This document shows, piece by piece, positions 23,045 to 26,305 of a stretch of 26,305 nucleotides of DNA. A program made the position numbers and the translations under genes. The stretch is taken from contig JANWHF010000005.1 in the NCBI GenBank assembly GCA_025450555.1, positions 1-26,305 on the forward strand, in the 5' to 3' direction. Within the stretch, counting starts at the first letter, position 1. The number at the start of each line of letters is the position of its first letter. The notes beneath the pieces were generated by a model that saw nothing but the letters and a program-made list of their open reading frames with translations, searched no databases and was not told the DNA's origin. The stretch is from Tepidisphaeraceae bacterium. Lineage in GTDB: Bacteria > Planctomycetota > Phycisphaerae > Tepidisphaerales > Tepidisphaeraceae.

Positions 23045-24418
23045 TCATGGCTTGGCTAAGGAGATGTCGAGCCAGCGTCCGACGATGTCGCGCCGCATGC
23101 CTCGGCTCCATCCGCCAAGATCATACGTGATGTAAAGGCGATTATTGGTTGGTGATTCCTCGATGGCCATGTAATGAGTCGTGAGCACGCCCGAAGTAAT
23201 GCGCACAACATTCGCCCAGGTTTCGCCGTGATCGGAGCTGACGGCGATATAAGTGCCGTTCCAGGGGAATTCCGGGTGCTGCCAGCAGAGCTTTTGCGGG
23301 ACGCGCACGCCGAACGCTGCGACGAGCAATCCGCTTCGCAGTTCGATCAGATCCGGATCAACGACCGCTCCGCGCAGCTCGTCCAGGTTATGCTCGTCCA
23401 GCAGTTTGCCGTGGAAGTCTTTGAACTTGCGAAAATGCTCGATCCATAAGTCGGTCCGATTGACGTCGAGACCGGCAATGACCAACTCGCGTGGCGAACT
23501 CCACATCCGCCCCTCGTCGTCGGAGCGCGACTGGTAAAGATTGCGGCCAGTGCGCATGAGGCATAGAAGCCGGCCGGGATGCGGGCCGTTGCTCACCCGG
23601 CAAAGCACCGCTTCGCCGAAGCCTTCGGTCCCGACCGAGGGGTCACATGCAACCGTCACGACAAAGTGCCAGTGCCGGCCGCGGTCCGATGATCGAACCA
23701 GCATCACGCGGGTCTTCATCATCTTGGGCGCATAGGTGGAGGGTGTCGCGTCTCCTTGAAGCCAGCCATAAAGCGTGGTCAGCAGATCGCCATTGGGAAG
23801 CTCGAGGATTCGCCGGTGAGCGCGATGGGCCGCATGCGGTCGGCCGCCGTCATCGGTCGAGCCGGTGAACTTTGCATTGGGCAAATCGAATTCCACATTG
23901 ATCGGCCCCTGCACCGATTTCCATTCATCCTTGGAGGCATAAAGCTGTCCCATGCCGACGCCCGGCCGATCGCCCGGCGTAATAAATGTGTCGAGCGCGA
24001 TGATCGTGCCGTCATGCAATTGCGTGATGCCGCCCTCCATGTCCAAACCGTTCACGCCGGGCTTGAGCGGGATGTTCGTCCAATGCTTCCCTCCATCGCG
24101 CGACACTTCGGTGCCCAGCGCATAGGGATATGAAATCCGTTTCGATGGGAAAGGCTTCTGGGGAAGCTGCGCTTGAAGAATCAATGTGCCCGCGCGCGTG
24201 CAAAGCAGCGACGGCTGTAAGCCGCGCGGAAGGATGAGGTGTTCCTCGCCGAAGCTCAAACGAAGCGCGCCATCCGATTGAATGAATGTCGGCACATTCT
24301 GCTTCGCCGGGATTGGCGCCTCGGTTCCCGTCGCCTCTTCGGCGGCGCTGACGCTGAAAGTTGCGGAGATTAAAATGCTGACGCACAGTAACAGGGTCAA
24401 TCGCGCGGGTTTGAACAT
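23045..24418 (-). CDS. exported Asp-box (BNR) beta-propeller, sialidase-like
   Basis: 457 aa. A signal peptide is clear (FKPARLTLLLCVSILISATFSVSAAE reads as basic start, hydrophobic core, likely cut after ASA/VSA near residue 25). Four Asp boxes (S-x-D-x-G-x-x-W) mark a six-bladed propeller: SRDGGKHW (106-113), SSDRGRHW (243-250), SDDEGRMW (299-306) and SSDHGETW (394-401). The family includes exo-sialidases and other glycoside hydrolases; an Arg triad cannot be assigned with confidence, so sialidase activity is only a possibility. ATG 24418 has AGGA 6 nt upstream. It follows the PQQ-like propeller gene by 40 nt on the same strand, so they are likely an operon. Confidence 0.85.
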   Translation of the reverse strand: MFKPARLTLLLCVSILISATFSVSAAEEATGTEAPIPAKQNVPTFIQSDGALRLSFGEEHLILPRGLQPSLLCTRAGTLILQAQLPQKPFPSKRISYPYALGTEVSRDGGKHWTNIPLKPGVNGLDMEGGITQLHDGTIIALDTFITPGDRPGVGMGQLYASKDEWKSVQGPINVEFDLPNAKFTGSTDDGGRPHAAHRAHRRILELPNGDLLTTLYGWLQGDATPSTYAPKMMKTRVMLVRSSDRGRHWHFVVTVACDPSVGTEGFGEAVLCRVSNGPHPGRLLCLMRTGRNLYQSRSDDEGRMWSSPRELVIAGLDVNRTDLWIEHFRKFKDFHGKLLDEHNLDELRGAVVDPDLIELRSGLLVAAFGVRVPQKLCWQHPEFPWNGTYIAVSSDHGETWANVVRITSGVLTTHYMAIEESPTNNRLYITYDLGGWSRGMRRDIVGRWLDISLAKP

Positions 24419-24458
24419 ATCCGTCCTACCGCGCTACTGCGGCCGCGTGGCAAGCGCT

Positions 24459-25880
24459 TTAAAGCTGGCCAAAGCACCAAAGCCCCTTGTAGGTTCGCAG
24501 AAAAACCTGGCCCTGCGAGAAGGTGAGCGAGGCGCAGGTCGTTTCGTCTCCAACGCTGTTCGTGGCCAAGACCTCAAGTTCGGGTGACGGCTTGATCACA
24601 AACACCTCGCCGGAGAGATTGGGAACATAGATCTTCCCGCCGATGAGAACGGGCGAAGACCAGGATCCGCCCTGGCTTTCCTGACCATTGAGGCGTCTTT
24701 CGGCCAGTTTTTTCCCGTTGGCCATGTCCATACAGATGATGGTTCCATATTGGGTGACGATGTACGCCCTGTTGTCAGCGATGACGGGCGATCCGACGCA
24801 AACTTTCGGCAGGTTCTGTTTCCAAAGAAGATTGGTTGCCGTGACATCTCCTGCGCCGCCGAGCTTGATGGCCATGGCTTGCGTGCCGCCAAACATGATT
24901 TTGCAGCAGACCAGCAGAACTCCATCGGCGACCGTGGGTGTAGTGAAGACTTGGGCGGTCATGCCGGCGCAGGTCCACAGCTCCTTTCCGGTTGCTGGAT
25001 CGTAACCGGCTAGATGCGATGGCAGCGGAACAATCAATTCATCATGATCGCCGCCGCGGACAACGAGCGGCGTGCTCCACGATCCTTCCATCCCGCCCGC
25101 GCCGCTCAGGTCGGCCGCCATGTCGGCATTGTCGAAGGTGCCAGCCGGTCTTGAAGTGGGTGGGGCGTCGTCGTCAGAGGCGCGGCCGAAAAATGCCGCC
25201 AACCCGCTGACCGCCCCTTTATTCGCCGCGACCTTCCAAACCTCAGCGCCAGTCTTCTTGTTCAGCGCGATCAGCACGGCATTCGTCCCGGGCCCGGCAT
25301 TCACGATGCAAAAGTCTTTGTACAGAATTGGCGACGCGCCGCTGCCGTGCCACGCATTGGTCTTTCCCAGATCGCGATGCCATAGCTCCTTGCCCGAAAA
25401 ATTGTAACAGTACAAACCGGCCGATCCGAAATAGGCGACTACACATGTCCCATCGGTGACGGGTGAAGCCGAGCAGTACGGGTTCTGTGAATTGGTCGAT
25501 TCATGGTGAGCGTAAACGACGCCCGATTGCCAGAGCAATTTGCCATCCGACCGTTCAAAACACATGACCATCCGCCGATGATCGCTGTCGGTCGCTTGCG
25601 TAATGAACACACGATCGTTCCAGACAATCGGCGTCGAATTCCCCCGATCCGGCAGCGGCACCCGCCATCGCACATGCTCCTTGTCGCTCCACGTCACCGG
25701 CGGCGCGCCGCCGTCACCCGCTTCCAAAACGCCCGTCCCATTCGGCCCGCGCCACCCTGGCCAGTTTTCGCCCCGAGCTGACGCACTATGTGCTCCAACG
25801 ATCACCGCACAAGCCAGATTGATCGAGAGCAGCTGCAAAATGCTGGAATAGTTGGATCGCGAGGAAGTGAATAGGGACAT
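24459..25880 (-). CDS. exported PQQ-like beta-propeller protein
   Basis: 473 aa. ATG 25880 has AGGAGG 4 nt upstream; the frame stays open to 26012 but without a Shine-Dalgarno. A signal peptide (hydrophobic LQLLSINLACAVIVGA, cut near ASARGE) is followed by ENWPGWRGPNGTG, the opening typical of planctomycete PQQ-like propellers. Blade motifs recur: GNSTPIVWNDRVFI, SDGKLLWQSG, SGKELWHRDLG, KKTGAEVWKV, ATGKELWTCAG, ANGKKLAERRL. These proteins resemble BamB and alcohol-dehydrogenase propellers but usually lack the PQQ-binding site, and serve as binding scaffolds in the periplasm. First gene of the minus-strand pair; it is divergent from the Gfo/Idh gene. Confidence 0.9.
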   Translation of the reverse strand: MSLFTSSRSNYSSILQLLSINLACAVIVGAHSASARGENWPGWRGPNGTGVLEAGDGGAPPVTWSDKEHVRWRVPLPDRGNSTPIVWNDRVFITQATDSDHRRMVMCFERSDGKLLWQSGVVYAHHESTNSQNPYCSASPVTDGTCVVAYFGSAGLYCYNFSGKELWHRDLGKTNAWHGSGASPILYKDFCIVNAGPGTNAVLIALNKKTGAEVWKVAANKGAVSGLAAFFGRASDDDAPPTSRPAGTFDNADMAADLSGAGGMEGSWSTPLVVRGGDHDELIVPLPSHLAGYDPATGKELWTCAGMTAQVFTTPTVADGVLLVCCKIMFGGTQAMAIKLGGAGDVTATNLLWKQNLPKVCVGSPVIADNRAYIVTQYGTIICMDMANGKKLAERRLNGQESQGGSWSSPVLIGGKIYVPNLSGEVFVIKPSPELEVLATNSVGDETTCASLTFSQGQVFLRTYKGLWCFGQL

Positions 25881-25983
25881 GCGGCCTCCTGCTTTGGCAA
25901 TTGCGCACCCCTCAGCGCCGCAGCTTATACGCGCTGACTGAGACCTGAGTTGCACAGAGCCGTACGTCCAATACAGCCTGCAA

Positions 25984-26013
25984 TTGACAAACGCACGTCC
26001 TTTGCCGTTCAAT
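25984..26013 (+). promoter_or_regulatory. promoter candidate for the Gfo/Idh gene
   Basis: TTGACA (25984-25989) and TTCAAT (26008-26013) with an 18-nt spacer; the -35 is perfect, the -10 weak (four of six). It lies about 50 nt before the ATG at 26062. The same gap must hold the divergent promoter of the PQQ-like gene, where the complement has TATAAG near 25925-25930. Confidence 0.4.
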
Positions 26014-26061
26014 CTCGCTTAATCTATTGAACCAGACAACTTTTGATCGAAGGAGGCGCGC

Positions 26062-26305
26062 ATGGCCGGCAAGATCAGGGTGGCGATCGTGGGGCTGGGG
26101 TTTGGCGCGGAGTTTATCCCGATCTATCAGAACCACCCCGATGCGGAGATGTACGCGATCTGCCGGCGCAACAGGTCGGAGCTGAACAAGGTCGGCGACA
26201 AGTTCGGCATCAAGACGCGCTATGCGGATTACAACGAGCTTCTTGCCGACCCGAATGTGGATGTGGTTCACATCAACTCGCCCATTCCCGATCATGCGCC
26301 GCAAT
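26062..26305 (+). CDS. Gfo/Idh/MocA-family oxidoreductase (3'-truncated by window edge)
   Basis: The first 81 residues of an NAD(P)-dependent oxidoreductase. ATG 26062 has a strong AAGGAGG 6 nt upstream. The Rossmann start VAIVGLGFGAEFIP (GxGxxG at residues 11-16) is followed by CRRNRSELNKVGDKFGI, YADYNELLADPNVDVVHI and NSPIPDHAPQ, the usual NxPxxxH segment of the family. These enzymes oxidise or reduce sugars, inositols or their derivatives; the substrate domain is outside the window. Expanded in planctomycetes and often next to sugar-degradation genes, as the neighbouring propeller pair suggests. Confidence 0.93.
   Translation, partial: MAGKIRVAIVGLGFGAEFIPIYQNHPDAEMYAICRRNRSELNKVGDKFGIKTRYADYNELLADPNVDVVHINSPIPDHAPQ

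Noticed and set aside
1..26305. CRISPR arrays, tRNA or rRNA genes, transposases, integrases
   Set aside because: I looked for regularly spaced repeats, tRNA T-loop and acceptor patterns and DDE or recombinase motifs and found none; the only long repeats are inside the beta-helix and TPR genes.

Overview
The window looks like chromosomal DNA of a planctomycete, possibly a Phycisphaerae-type lineage. This rests on several hallmarks read directly from the translations: LEPR-XLL-type N-terminal motifs on exported proteins (LEPRMLLS in a sedolisin, a variant LENRTLLS in a beta-helix protein), a C-terminal CxxCGYxL...CPECG zinc ribbon, an exported PQQ-type propeller opening with WPGWRGPNGTG, Cna_B/SdrD_B-like repeats ending in NFGE, and housekeeping genes (rpmE, ndk, ligA) scattered among unrelated genes. 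The phylum call is inference; no rRNA or other phylogenetic marker was compared.

Layout. 1-1185: the end of a membrane/zinc-ribbon protein converges on a proline-rich hypothetical gene. 1186-4862: a large exported beta-helix protein on the minus strand with four near-identical Cna_B-like repeats, its own terminator, and a long upstream region holding a perfect AT-rich hairpin. 4863-5315: a 5'-truncated sulfotransferase remnant. 5393-7422: rpmE with a strong terminator, then two tandem paralogous lipoproteins of unknown function. 7668-15921: a compact five-gene unit consisting of an exported sedolisin-like peptidase with no visible propeptide, three tandem TPR-glycosyltransferases and an SGNH hydrolase, with junctions of -4 to +7 nt, closed by a likely terminator. 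15959-20161: a second operon, ndk - HAD phosphatase - alpha/beta hydrolase - ligA, with a good promoter and overlapping TAATG junctions. 20167-20310: a minus-strand promoter/hairpin/T-tract arrangement that could be a short RNA. 20378-21712: a GYF_2-RDD membrane protein on the minus strand. 22076-23025: a stand-alone response regulator and a GNAT acetyltransferase. 23045-25880: a minus-strand pair, PQQ-like propeller then Asp-box (sialidase-like) propeller, divergent from a Gfo/Idh/MocA oxidoreductase that runs off the right end.

How genes may work together. The five-gene unit is the most interesting part. An exported protease is apparently co-transcribed with three cytoplasmic TPR-glycosyltransferases and a membrane-anchored SGNH enzyme, which suggests a dedicated protein- or glycan-modification module for LEPR-XLL surface proteins (inference). 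The middle glycosyltransferase is a mosaic: its N-terminal half resembles the third copy and its C-terminal half resembles the first. The right-hand cluster (propeller pair plus Gfo/Idh) has the look of a sugar-degradation locus. I found no CRISPR array, tRNA, rRNA, transposase or integrase.
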